The notes beneath the pieces were generated by a model. That model was not told the DNA's origin. It did not search any database and saw only the letters and a program-made list of their open reading frames with translations. From assembly GCA_028282105.1 (NCBI GenBank), contig JANQIO010000038.1, forward strand, positions 1 through 64,000: a DNA stretch of 64,000 bases, given 5' to 3'. Origin of the DNA: Halieaceae bacterium. Lineage in GTDB: Bacteria > Pseudomonadota > Gammaproteobacteria > Pseudomonadales > Halieaceae. Below are positions 35,206 to 43,587 of this stretch, piece after piece (the stretch's first letter is position 1; the number at the start of each line of letters is the position of its first letter). The translations under genes and the position numbers were made by a program.

Positions 35206-35747
35206 ATACCGAACCGTTTCTCAATGAGATTGCCGCACTGGACGGTGCCTGGGAGCAGGCCACCGGGCGGCAGGACAAGATCCGCGTGCAGCGCGAGGCA
35301 CTGTCTATCCCCCTCCGTGGCCTGCGCAAGTCGGCCATCGCCGGGCGACCGCGCCGGGACGTGCTGGAGAGCCGTTGGACCAGCGGGTCGGTGGCCTTCC
35401 CCCACGCTCGCAGGTTCATTCAGTCTGCGGCGGATGAACTCGGCGGCCTGCCCGGGCGTGCCAAAATCGTAAACCTTGCGCCGGGAAAACGCGTATACCC
35501 GCATGTCGACCGTGGCGCATACTATCTTGTTCATGCTCGATTCCACCTGGTGTTGAGGTCGACCCACGGCTCGATGCTCCGCGTGGGTGAGGAAACGCAG
35601 TGCCTCCGGAATGGTGAACTCTGGTGGTTTGACAACAACAAGATCCACGAAGCCTGGAACGATGGCGATGAAAATCGGATTCATCTCATTTTTGACGTAC
35701 TTCCGGCAGCGCACAGCGAGTCTTTCGCCGTTAACCAGGCGCCTTAA
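35172..35747 (+). CDS. Aspartyl/asparaginyl beta-hydroxylase family Fe(II)/2OG dioxygenase
   Basis: VYPHVDRGAYYLVHARFHLVLRSTHGSMLRVGEE...GELWWFDNNKIHEAWNDGDENRIHLIFDV (HxD...H fold motif). Confidence 0.85.
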   Translation: MLNFSLIRDAIDTEPFLNEIAALDGAWEQATGRQDKIRVQREALSIPLRGLRKSAIAGRPRRDVLESRWTSGSVAFPHARRFIQSAADELGGLPGRAKIVNLAPGKRVYPHVDRGAYYLVHARFHLVLRSTHGSMLRVGEETQCLRNGELWWFDNNKIHEAWNDGDENRIHLIFDVLPAAHSESFAVNQAP

Positions 35748-37836
35748 CAAGCTGCCCGGGCGGCGCTTTCACGGCGTAGCCGCACTGTTTCTCCTGGCCA
35801 CCCTGGTTGTGGCCATCGACCCTGTGCGTGTGACAGCGCAAGAGGGTGCAGAGGAGGCTGCTGAAGAAGCCGCGGAGGAAGCCGCCGAGGAATCAGCCGA
35901 GGAAGCGGCGGAGGAAGCCGCGGAAGAAGCGGCCGAGGAAGCCGCGGAAGAAGCGGCCGAGGAAGCTGCGGAAGAAGCGGCCGAGGAGGCCGCCGAAGAA
36001 GCTGCCGAGGAGGCCGCGGAAGAAGCCGCCGAGGAAGCTGCGGAAGAAGCCGCCGAGGAAGCCGCCGAGGAAGCTGCGGAAGAAGCTGCGGAAGAAGCTG
36101 CCGAGGAGGCCGCGGAAGAAGCCGCCGAGGAAGCCGCGGAAGAAGCCGCCGAGGAAGCCGCGGAAGAAGCTGCCGAGGAAGCCGCGGAAGAAGCCGCCGA
36201 GGAAGCCGCCGAGGAAGCGGCTGAGGAGGCTGCTGAAGAAGCCGCGGAGGAAGCCGCGGAGGAAGCCGCGGAGGAAGCCGCGGAGGAAGCCGCCGAGGAA
36301 GCTGCTGAGGAAGCCGCCGAGGAAGCTGCCGAGGAGGCGGCCGAAGAAGCTGCGGAAGAAGCGGCTGAGGAAGCGGCTGAGGAAGCCGCCGAAGAAGCTG
36401 CTGAGGAAGCCGCGGAAGAAGACGCTGAAGAATACGCTGAGGAAGCTGCGGAAGAGGCAGCCGAGGAAGCGGCCGAGGCGGAGCTGGAGGCATCGGCTGA
36501 GGACTATCCGGAAGACTACCTCGACGACGCCCTCGATGACGACTTTGAAGAGGGCCTGGAGGATGACGTTGAGGATGACCTGGACGAGGTTCTCGACGAA
36601 GAGTTTGAGGACGACCGGGACGACCTGGATGACGAGTGGGACGACGACGAGTCAGATTCGGAGGGGCGCTACGATTCTGAGGCCGAGGACTACGACTATG
36701 AGGAGGGCCTCTCTGCCGATGCCCAGGTAGAGCGATCTGTAGATCGCCTGCTGAACATGATTGAGCTGGAACCAGAGCTCTTCGTGGCCCGCGATGAGTT
36801 ACTGGTGCTGGCGAACGCCCGGGACGTGCAGGCGATTGCCGCCAACCCACAGCTGAGCTCAGTCTCTATCGACGACCTGAGTAGCCTGGGCGACTCCCTG
36901 GGCCGTTTTGTGATCCAGGGCGATGTGCGCCTTGACCAGCTCAAGACGGACTTCAGCCGGCGCTACCCGGATGCTGCCATCGACTTCAATCACGGTTTCG
37001 CCCTCGCGCAGGCTCCCCGGCCCGGCGCTACCGCCCTGGGCCTGTATCGCACGGAGGCCATAGATCCACAGGCCGGTCTGCGCGTCGGTATCGTCGACAG
37101 CAGCGTGAACCTGCAACACCCGTTGCTGTCAGGCGCCGGGATACGGCAGCGCCAGTTTGTGCCGGTAGCGCAGCAATCGACCAGCGATCACGGCACGGCG
37201 GTGGCGTCACTGTTGGTAGGGCAGTCGGATTCCTTCGCGGGCATGGCGGTAGGCGCCCAGCTCTATTCCGCGTCGGTGTTCTTCAGGGATGCCCGCACAG
37301 ACCTGATCGCCTCGACAGACGGCCTGGTTACTGCGCTGGCCTGGCTGGCGGAGCAGGGCGTAGATGTTGTGAACATGAGCCTGGCGGGACCACCCAACGC
37401 GGTTGTCGAGCGTGCCCTCCAGCGACTGAGCGAGCAGGGCACGCTGGTTGTTGCCGCCGTCGGCAACGATGGCCCCTTCGCTAAACCGCGATACCCTTCG
37501 GCCTATGCCAGCGTGATTGGCGTGGGTGCGGTCGATGAGAGTGGCCGGGCCTACCGTCGATCCGGCCGGGGCAATCACGTGGAGTTTACTGCGCCGGGTG
37601 TCGACGTATGCGCCGCCGCCGGCAACGGCGAGATTCGACCCTTTACCGGAACCTCCTTTGCCGCGCCGGTGGTGTCCGGGCTGCTATTGCAAAGGCTGAG
37701 CACCTCACCTGATCCGCAGTCCGCGCTGGAGGCACTGCGCGCTGACACCCTGGATCTGGGCCGGCCCGGCACGGACCCGGTCTTCGGCCGGGGCCTGGCC
37801 GGTCGCAGTCTGCTGCTGCGTCCCTTACAGCCCTGA
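35668..37836 (+). CDS. Secreted subtilisin-like (S8) serine protease with poly(AEEA) and Asp-rich N-terminal region; overlaps hydroxylase gene (start uncertain)
   Basis: Hydrophobic leader VAALFLLATLVVAIDPVRVTAQ; catalytic motifs GIVDSSVN (Asp), DHGTAVASL (His), GTSFAAPVVSG (Ser). Confidence 0.85.
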   Translation: MKIGFISFLTYFRQRTASLSPLTRRLNKLPGRRFHGVAALFLLATLVVAIDPVRVTAQEGAEEAAEEAAEEAAEESAEEAAEEAAEEAAEEAAEEAAEEAAEEAAEEAAEEAAEEAAEEAAEEAAEEAAEEAAEEAAEEAAEEAAEEAAEEAAEEAAEEAAEEAAEEAAEEAAEEAAEEAAEEAAEEAAEEAAEEAAEEAAEEAAEEAAEEAAEEAAEEAAEEAAEEAAEEAAEEAAEEAAEEAAEEAAEEDAEEYAEEAAEEAAEEAAEAELEASAEDYPEDYLDDALDDDFEEGLEDDVEDDLDEVLDEEFEDDRDDLDDEWDDDESDSEGRYDSEAEDYDYEEGLSADAQVERSVDRLLNMIELEPELFVARDELLVLANARDVQAIAANPQLSSVSIDDLSSLGDSLGRFVIQGDVRLDQLKTDFSRRYPDAAIDFNHGFALAQAPRPGATALGLYRTEAIDPQAGLRVGIVDSSVNLQHPLLSGAGIRQRQFVPVAQQSTSDHGTAVASLLVGQSDSFAGMAVGAQLYSASVFFRDARTDLIASTDGLVTALAWLAEQGVDVVNMSLAGPPNAVVERALQRLSEQGTLVVAAVGNDGPFAKPRYPSAYASVIGVGAVDESGRAYRRSGRGNHVEFTAPGVDVCAAAGNGEIRPFTGTSFAAPVVSGLLLQRLSTSPDPQSALEALRADTLDLGRPGTDPVFGRGLAGRSLLLRPLQP
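35848..36477 (+). repeat. 12-bp-period coding repeat, about 52 AEEA tetrapeptide units
   Basis: GCC/GCG/GCT-GAG/GAA-GAA/GAG-GCN repeated almost uninterrupted over ~630 bp. Confidence 0.97.
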
Positions 37837-38580
37837 TCCGTCCCAGCCCGACTGGATGGCCTGTTGCTCCTCGGTGTAGCTGAGCTCAGTGGCCCGGGTC
37901 AGGGCCGGCGCCAGTTCGGCTCCGGCTTCCAGGCCTTCAGCGACCCGGTAGGCATCACTTTCCTGTGCGCTAACGCTGCCTTGCTGGCTTATCAGCTCCC
38001 AGCGGCCCGCCCGGTCGCGACAGGCCACACCGCTAGACTCTGCGCCCGCCTGTGAACTCATGAACTCGCGGCAGAAGGTGTCGGCCTCTGTCGTGAAGGA
38101 CAGCATTGGCGCAATACTGATCGAGCCGTCAGCGCTGCTGCGCACGTCGCCACTGGGCACAGATTCCATCACCTCCTGCAGCAGCGCCGCGTAGCCTGCC
38201 TCCCCGGCGTCAACCGTGGGGCCTGCCGGGGATTGGAAAAGCTGGGTGTTGGTGGCGATAACCGTGGCCAGCCCGGCGGCGATAGCCAGTCCCACCAGCC
38301 CGCGGCGACGGGGGAAGGGGAGTATCTCCGCTGATTGCGGCTCCGCTAGCTGCTCCGGTTCGGGCCGCGGCTGGCGGATGGCATCCACCAGTCTCGAAGG
38401 TACTGGCATCTCCAGCAATTCGTCTGCCGCGGCGGCGAACGCCTTGTCGGCTTTGGCCAGCTTATCCAGCAGTTCCCTGGACGCCGGGTCATCGAAGCGC
38501 TGTTCTCGCGCCTCGGATGTATCCCCGGCGGGTAACTCGCCATCGTGAAGCGCCATCAGTTCATCAATGTCATCACGCAT
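37825..38580 (-). CDS. Transmembrane anti-sigma factor
   Basis: MRDDIDELMALHDGELP N-terminus, single TM GLVGLAIAAGLATVIAT, periplasmic C-domain, overlaps ECF sigma gene. Confidence 0.8.
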   Translation of the reverse strand: MRDDIDELMALHDGELPAGDTSEAREQRFDDPASRELLDKLAKADKAFAAAADELLEMPVPSRLVDAIRQPRPEPEQLAEPQSAEILPFPRRRGLVGLAIAAGLATVIATNTQLFQSPAGPTVDAGEAGYAALLQEVMESVPSGDVRSSADGSISIAPMLSFTTEADTFCREFMSSQAGAESSGVACRDRAGRWELISQQGSVSAQESDAYRVAEGLEAGAELAPALTRATELSYTEEQQAIQSGWDGSGL

Positions 38581-39097
38581 TTTCTTGTCCTCTCTCCGGG
38601 CTCGCTTCGGCCTCTTCGAGTATGGCCGTGATCCTCGCCCTGGCTCTGGCCAGGCGGCTCATCACGGTGCCCACAGGTATATCCAGGGTGTCAGCGGCCT
38701 CACGGTAAGAATGCTCTTCAACGGCCACCAGCAGCATCACCACCCGCTGCTCTTCGGGCAGCTCGTCGATAATCCGCGACAGCACGCTGAGCATATTTTC
38801 CCGTTCCGGCAGACCTTTGCTGCCCGCATCGACCAACTCTTCAACAGAGTCCTCATGCAGGTGTTCGGAGCGCCTGCCCTGGCTCCGTAGCTGATCGATA
38901 TGCAGGTTTTGAATGATTCGATAGACCCAGGAATCCAATCGGGTGCCGACCTGCCACTGGTCCCGCTTGAGCAGCGCCTTCTCGCAGGCCTGCTGGACGA
39001 GATCGTCGGCCTGGTCCAGGTCGCCCGTCAGCGTCAGCGCAAAACGCCGAAGCCGCGGAAGTAGTGAAACCAGCTCTTCGGTAAAATCAGAGGTCAT
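38573..39097 (-). CDS. ECF-family RNA polymerase sigma factor
   Basis: LTGDLDQADDLVQQACEKALLKRDQWQVGTRLDSWVYRIIQNLHIDQLRSQGRR; region 4 LPEEQRVVMLLVAVEEHSYREAADTLDIPVGTVMSRLARARARI. Confidence 0.95.
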   Translation of the reverse strand: MTSDFTEELVSLLPRLRRFALTLTGDLDQADDLVQQACEKALLKRDQWQVGTRLDSWVYRIIQNLHIDQLRSQGRRSEHLHEDSVEELVDAGSKGLPERENMLSVLSRIIDELPEEQRVVMLLVAVEEHSYREAADTLDIPVGTVMSRLARARARITAILEEAEASPERGQENA

Positions 39098-39444
39098 TCC
39101 TTGCCCGCTATGGCGCTGCCGCACCGGCAGCCAGATGATTTTACAGTCGCTCCGCGCCGGCTTCAGCGCTGTGCCCGGCGTCTGCCGGCTGTATCCCTGA
39201 ATGCGCTGGCCGGCACCCCTTGGTAGCGGCGAGGTGACCGCAACCACCATGACGCGCTTGCCGGCTCCAGCCCCGGCACGGCGGTTCACCTGCCCCGGCA
39301 CACGGGTGTGCCCGAAGCCCCATTTAACCTCATGCAAGGGTCTCCAGCTAGCACCTGATTCTTTCAGAAGCATCATTCTCACGCCTTTTGTTCAACTGGG
39401 TGGATGTTCATTGCGGTGTGAATCTCCACCGCCAATACACCTAT

Positions 39445-39469
39445 AACGCTCGTGGTTTCACTTTATTCC
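39445..39469 (-). promoter_or_regulatory. Candidate ECF-type promoter, copy 3, reading toward the sigma gene
   Basis: Minus strand GGAAT-AAAGTGAAACCACGAG(16)-CGTT. Confidence 0.5.
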
Positions 39470-39531
39470 CATTAAATCTGCAGTCCTGGCAGCGACGCAG
39501 AGGCGGCGGCAAGATTTTTTTTACGATCCGG

Positions 39532-39556
39532 GGAATAGCTGTCGAAAGCCGGCGTT
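39532..39556 (+). promoter_or_regulatory. Candidate ECF-type promoter, copy 2, upstream of alpha/beta hydrolase operon
   Basis: GGAAT-AGCTGTCGAAAGCCGG(16)-CGTT, 25 bp before the ORF start. Confidence 0.6.
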
Positions 39557-39580
39557 GTAGCTAGTGTCCCAACCGCAGAT

Positions 39581-40414
39581 TTGAACACGGAGATCACCAT
39601 GCAATACGAGAACCTGAACCGGGAACGAGTTCGACAGGCAGCGGGCGACACCGTTTTGTCTATCTGTCCGGCCGGCGTGCTGGAATCGACGGTTATCCTT
39701 CCCAGCGCCCCCGGATCACAGGCTCCGCTGTTGGCGCTGCACGGCATATCCCGCAACGCCGGTGAGCTCTGCGGTGCGTTTGCCGCCGCCGCGGAAGCCA
39801 CCGGACGCATCGTAGTGGTACCACACTTCACGGCAGACAAATGGCCGGTTTATCAGCGCATCACCCGGCGCGCACGCCCCGACAAGACGATACTGGCCCT
39901 GCTCGCCACACTGCGAGCCATGGACGCCGCCTTTCGCGGACCGGTCGATATTTTCGGTTTCTCCGGCGGTGCCCAGTTGGCACATCGCTTCGCCATGCTG
40001 TACCCGGAAGCGGTGGGCGACTTGCACCTCGGCGCAGCCGGTTGGTACACGCTCCCCGACGAGTCGGCGGCCTATCCCTACGGCATTGGCGAGTCCGCCA
40101 CCCGTCAGGAACCGTGGAGCCGCTTGATGAGGTCCGGGCTGCGCAGCTATTTGCAACGTCGCATCAGCGTGTACGTGGGTTCGGACGACACGTCCCGGGA
40201 CGAGTCACTACGCCAGAATGAAGTGGTTGATGATCAGCAGGGCGCGCATCGGCTACAACGAGCCCGCCGCTATGTGGCCTCAGTCAATGGCCGCCAGGCG
40301 GCGCTCGGGCTGCCGCGCAGCGCTCGACTGACGTTCCTGCAGGGCTGTGATCACAGCTTTAGCACCTGCGTAGCGCGAGGAGAGCTCGCGCTCAAAGTTT
40401 GCCAAAACAACTGA
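39581..40414 (+). CDS. Alpha/beta hydrolase
   Basis: LLALHGISRNAGE oxyanion-hole region, nucleophile elbow GFSGGAQLAHRFA, C-terminal GCDHSF. Confidence 0.8.
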   Translation: MNTEITMQYENLNRERVRQAAGDTVLSICPAGVLESTVILPSAPGSQAPLLALHGISRNAGELCGAFAAAAEATGRIVVVPHFTADKWPVYQRITRRARPDKTILALLATLRAMDAAFRGPVDIFGFSGGAQLAHRFAMLYPEAVGDLHLGAAGWYTLPDESAAYPYGIGESATRQEPWSRLMRSGLRSYLQRRISVYVGSDDTSRDESLRQNEVVDDQQGAHRLQRARRYVASVNGRQAALGLPRSARLTFLQGCDHSFSTCVARGELALKVCQNN

Positions 40415-40447
40415 CCAATGATTGATTGCAAAAAAAGGAAGCCAGCC

Positions 40448-41527
40448 ATGACCCTCAAAGCCATTACTAATGACCCAGTCACCCTGTTGAGCAATGCCCA
40501 TTGGTGCTTCGCCGCCCGGCGCGTGGACCAGGCCGACGCGGTATCCCTGCACCAGAACTACAGCCGCGTGCGGCCCGGTGATCTTGTCCTGGCCCGGGTG
40601 CTGGAGATCGGCCAGCATCGCGGCATCCAGTTGCGCTCCGGCAGGCGGGCGGTGCTGTCCCCGGGAGATCTGGTGGTGATGCCCTGCGGTGCGCGCTATG
40701 CCCCCGACCAGTTCGAGGGCGTTGCGGAAATCGACCCCAGCGGTACCGATATGCTCGCCGGCGGCGGCTGTCTGGGTCGCGCCAGGTACAAGAATGAACG
40801 TGTCCGTTCTGCCACCCGCGTGCTACCCCTGGGTTGCGTCGCCGACCGCCACGGCAAGACGCTCAACCTGGAGTCCTACGTGATAGAGGCCACATCAGCG
40901 CCCACATCAGTGCCATTGATCGCCGTGGTGGGTACCTCCATGAACTCCGGCAAGACCCTCGCCACTGCAAAACTCAGCCATGGGCTGCGCCTTGCGGGGC
41001 TGCGTGTCGGGGCCATCAAGGCCACCGGCACCGGGTCGTTCGGTGACTACCACCAGTATCAGGACAGCGGCGCCCATTTTGTCGCAGATTTCAGCGACGT
41101 CGGCATGGCGACCACCTATCTTGAGCCGATCGATCGGATCAAAGCGGGTATCTGGCGCCTGTTGGGCGCGGCTGAGGCCGCCGGATGCGAGGTAGTGGTG
41201 ATGGAGATTGCCGATGGCCTGTTGCAGGCGGAGACCGGGGCGCTGCTGCGCGACCGTGAACTCAGGGAGCGTCTGTCCGGGCTGGTGTTCGCCTGTGGTG
41301 ATGCGGTCGCTGCCCAGGGCGGGGTTGGCATGCTGCGCTCCTTCGGCCACGAAGTCACGACCCTGACCGGCATGCTCAGCTGCTCGCCCATGTTGTCGAG
41401 CGAAGCCACTGCGGCCACCGGGGTGCAGGTGCTCACCAAGTCTGAGCTCGCGGAGCCCTCGGAGGCCCTGTCCGTGTTGCGCGCGGCGCATGGCTTCCAG
41501 CGCCCCGATGTAATCGGCGGCGACTGA
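40448..41527 (+). CDS. DUF1611-like P-loop protein
   Basis: VVGTSMNSGKTLATAKLSHGLRLAGLRVGAIKATGTGSFGDYHQYQDSGA (Walker A), VVVMEIADGLLQ. Confidence 0.6.
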   Translation: MTLKAITNDPVTLLSNAHWCFAARRVDQADAVSLHQNYSRVRPGDLVLARVLEIGQHRGIQLRSGRRAVLSPGDLVVMPCGARYAPDQFEGVAEIDPSGTDMLAGGGCLGRARYKNERVRSATRVLPLGCVADRHGKTLNLESYVIEATSAPTSVPLIAVVGTSMNSGKTLATAKLSHGLRLAGLRVGAIKATGTGSFGDYHQYQDSGAHFVADFSDVGMATTYLEPIDRIKAGIWRLLGAAEAAGCEVVVMEIADGLLQAETGALLRDRELRERLSGLVFACGDAVAAQGGVGMLRSFGHEVTTLTGMLSCSPMLSSEATAATGVQVLTKSELAEPSEALSVLRAAHGFQRPDVIGGD

Positions 41528-41603
41528 ACCTACGTAACAAAAGCAGCGCGGTTCCTGTGCGTCTGTGCAGTGATGAAGTTCCAGGACAAACGGTAAGGAA
41601 ATA

Positions 41604-42563
41604 GTGAGTATGATGGTTCGATCACCCCGTAACCGTGGCTGGATGGCGCGGTCTGGAAACACCGCTGCGTTTTGTCTGCTGACTTGCTTCACAGCGCAGG
41701 CCCAGTCGGAAGATGAGGACGAGCCACGCTTCTTTATTGAAGTGGAGGGTGGTGCCGAGTACGACAGCGTGGTCTCCCTGGACGAACTCGACCTGAGTAG
41801 TGAAGAGAGCGATACCGCAATCCGCGCCGAGGCCACCGTCGGTTATATGCAGCCTCTCGGAGAGACCGTTGAACTGGACCTCAGCTACAGTTACAACGTG
41901 CTGGACTATCAGGATTTCTCTGAAGTTGACCAGAATTCGCACATTGTCAGCGCGGACCTGAAGAAAGACCTGGGCGATGCAGACATCGGGCTGTCCGGCT
42001 TTTATGTCAATTCCGACCTGGACGACGAATCCTTCCTGGAACTGGCGCGCATATCGCCCTATGTGTCTGGGTTCTTTACCAGGGGGTGGTTCGCGCGCGC
42101 GGGCGTCGTCTACGCAGATAAGACCAATGACGTGAACTCCGGCCGAGATGCCACTACCGTGATCGGTGAAGTCGACCTGTACCACTTCCCACCCGGGAAG
42201 CCCTGGTTCGTCAATATCGGCTACAAGTACCGGGACGAAGATGCCGACGCCTCGCGCTTCGACTACACCGGCAATACGTTCAAGGCGCGCTACGTGCACC
42301 GCCTGACGCTGATGGGGAAGAAAGCGCGCTTCGAAGTGTCCTACCGCTACCTGGACCGCGACTACAGTTCGGTGACACCGTCTATCGGTGAAGATCGTTC
42401 CGATGAGCGTGACCGCGCGCACGTGCAACTGGAAGTATCGCTCGCGCCGCGTTTGGATGCCGAGTTGTACTACACCTATTCCGACTGGGAATCGAACCTG
42501 GAAAGCGTGGACTTCAACCAGTACGTCACCGGAATGGTGCTCCGCTACCGTTGGGAGCGGTGA
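41604..42563 (+). CDS. Outer-membrane beta-barrel protein
   Basis: Signal-like N-terminus ending AQAQS, alternating amphipathic strands, C-terminal YVTGMVLRYRWER. Confidence 0.75.
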   Translation: MSMMVRSPRNRGWMARSGNTAAFCLLTCFTAQAQSEDEDEPRFFIEVEGGAEYDSVVSLDELDLSSEESDTAIRAEATVGYMQPLGETVELDLSYSYNVLDYQDFSEVDQNSHIVSADLKKDLGDADIGLSGFYVNSDLDDESFLELARISPYVSGFFTRGWFARAGVVYADKTNDVNSGRDATTVIGEVDLYHFPPGKPWFVNIGYKYRDEDADASRFDYTGNTFKARYVHRLTLMGKKARFEVSYRYLDRDYSSVTPSIGEDRSDERDRAHVQLEVSLAPRLDAELYYTYSDWESNLESVDFNQYVTGMVLRYRWER

Positions 42564-42732
42564 CCCGGCCTGCATCCGGGCAGGGTCGAATAGCTGCCTG
42601 TAGCGCCTGACCAATCACCGGGCTCCGGATCCGGGGTGGCCGGCAGCAGCCGTACAGCGGTGCGCCGAAATGGGCAGCGGCTGCGCGGCTGGGGTATGAT
42701 CAGCAGCGTTTTTTGTACCCGGAATTCTCCCT

Positions 42733-43587
42733 ATGCAGGGCAGCAGGTTCAGCGCCCGCACTACCGTGTTGTGGCTCAGCGTCTTGTTGGTCGCTTTCTC
42801 GGCCCGGCCGGCGCCGGCTGCGGGTTACCCGCCCGCCGGGCCCGGAGTTGAGTTTGCGGCCGTGCTGGCGCTGCCTCCCGGACCGGCGCCCACCGTCCTG
42901 CCCTATGGCGAGCAGCCACAGCAATTTGTCGAACTGTCGAGGCCGGCGCAGGGTGATGGCCCGTTTCCGGTGGTGGTGTTTATCCATGGCGGCTGTTGGC
43001 TCAAGCAGTTCGATATCGGCTACAGCCGCGCCCTGGCGACTGCCCTCAACCAGGCGGGCTATGCCGTGTGGAACATCGAGTACCGGCGCCTGGGAAACGA
43101 GGGCGGCGGCTGGCCCGGCACGATGGATGACATTGCGGCGGCGCTGGCTTTGCTGGCGAATGAAGCCCCGGCGGGGCTTAACCTTGATCGCGTGGCCATT
43201 GCTGGCCATTCAGCCGGCGGCCACCTGGGCTTGCTGGCGCCTGCCCGAGCCCCGCGCGCACTGACGGTGCGCGGGGTGCTGGGGCTGGCCCCCATCACGG
43301 ACATTGCCCACTACGCCACCGGTGAAGGCAGCTGCAACCAGGCCGCGGCGGCGTTCCTGGACGGCCTGTCAGATGCGCAGCGGGCGGCTGCCAACCCCGC
43401 TCTGCAACCGGCACCGCGCGGTGCCGTGCTGCTCTATGGCAGCCGGGACCGCATTGTGCCGATGGAAGTGCCTTTTGTAGCCCCCGACCGGCTGGTGACC
43501 CTGGCCGTCGGCCACTTTGACTGGGTACATCCCGGTACCGCGGCTTTCCAGCGCTTCCTCGGGGAACTGGCGCAGGTGCTGCAGTGA
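42733..43587 (+). CDS. Alpha/beta hydrolase, probable kynurenine formamidase
   Basis: FIHGGCWLKQFD HGGxW, IAGHSAGGHLGLLA; GTGA overlap with kynU. Confidence 0.75.
   Translation: MQGSRFSARTTVLWLSVLLVAFSARPAPAAGYPPAGPGVEFAAVLALPPGPAPTVLPYGEQPQQFVELSRPAQGDGPFPVVVFIHGGCWLKQFDIGYSRALATALNQAGYAVWNIEYRRLGNEGGGWPGTMDDIAAALALLANEAPAGLNLDRVAIAGHSAGGHLGLLAPARAPRALTVRGVLGLAPITDIAHYATGEGSCNQAAAAFLDGLSDAQRAAANPALQPAPRGAVLLYGSRDRIVPMEVPFVAPDRLVTLAVGHFDWVHPGTAAFQRFLGELAQVLQ

Noticed and set aside
35846-36730. 294-aa Lys/Pro/Arg-repeat ORF (+ strand, alternate frame)
   Set aside because: Same repeat read in a wrong frame; overlaps the subtilase gene which has intact catalytic motifs.
35744-36850. 368-aa minus-strand Pro/Leu/Arg-repeat ORF
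   Set aside because: Off-frame translation of the 12-bp AEEA coding repeat; no independent coding signal.
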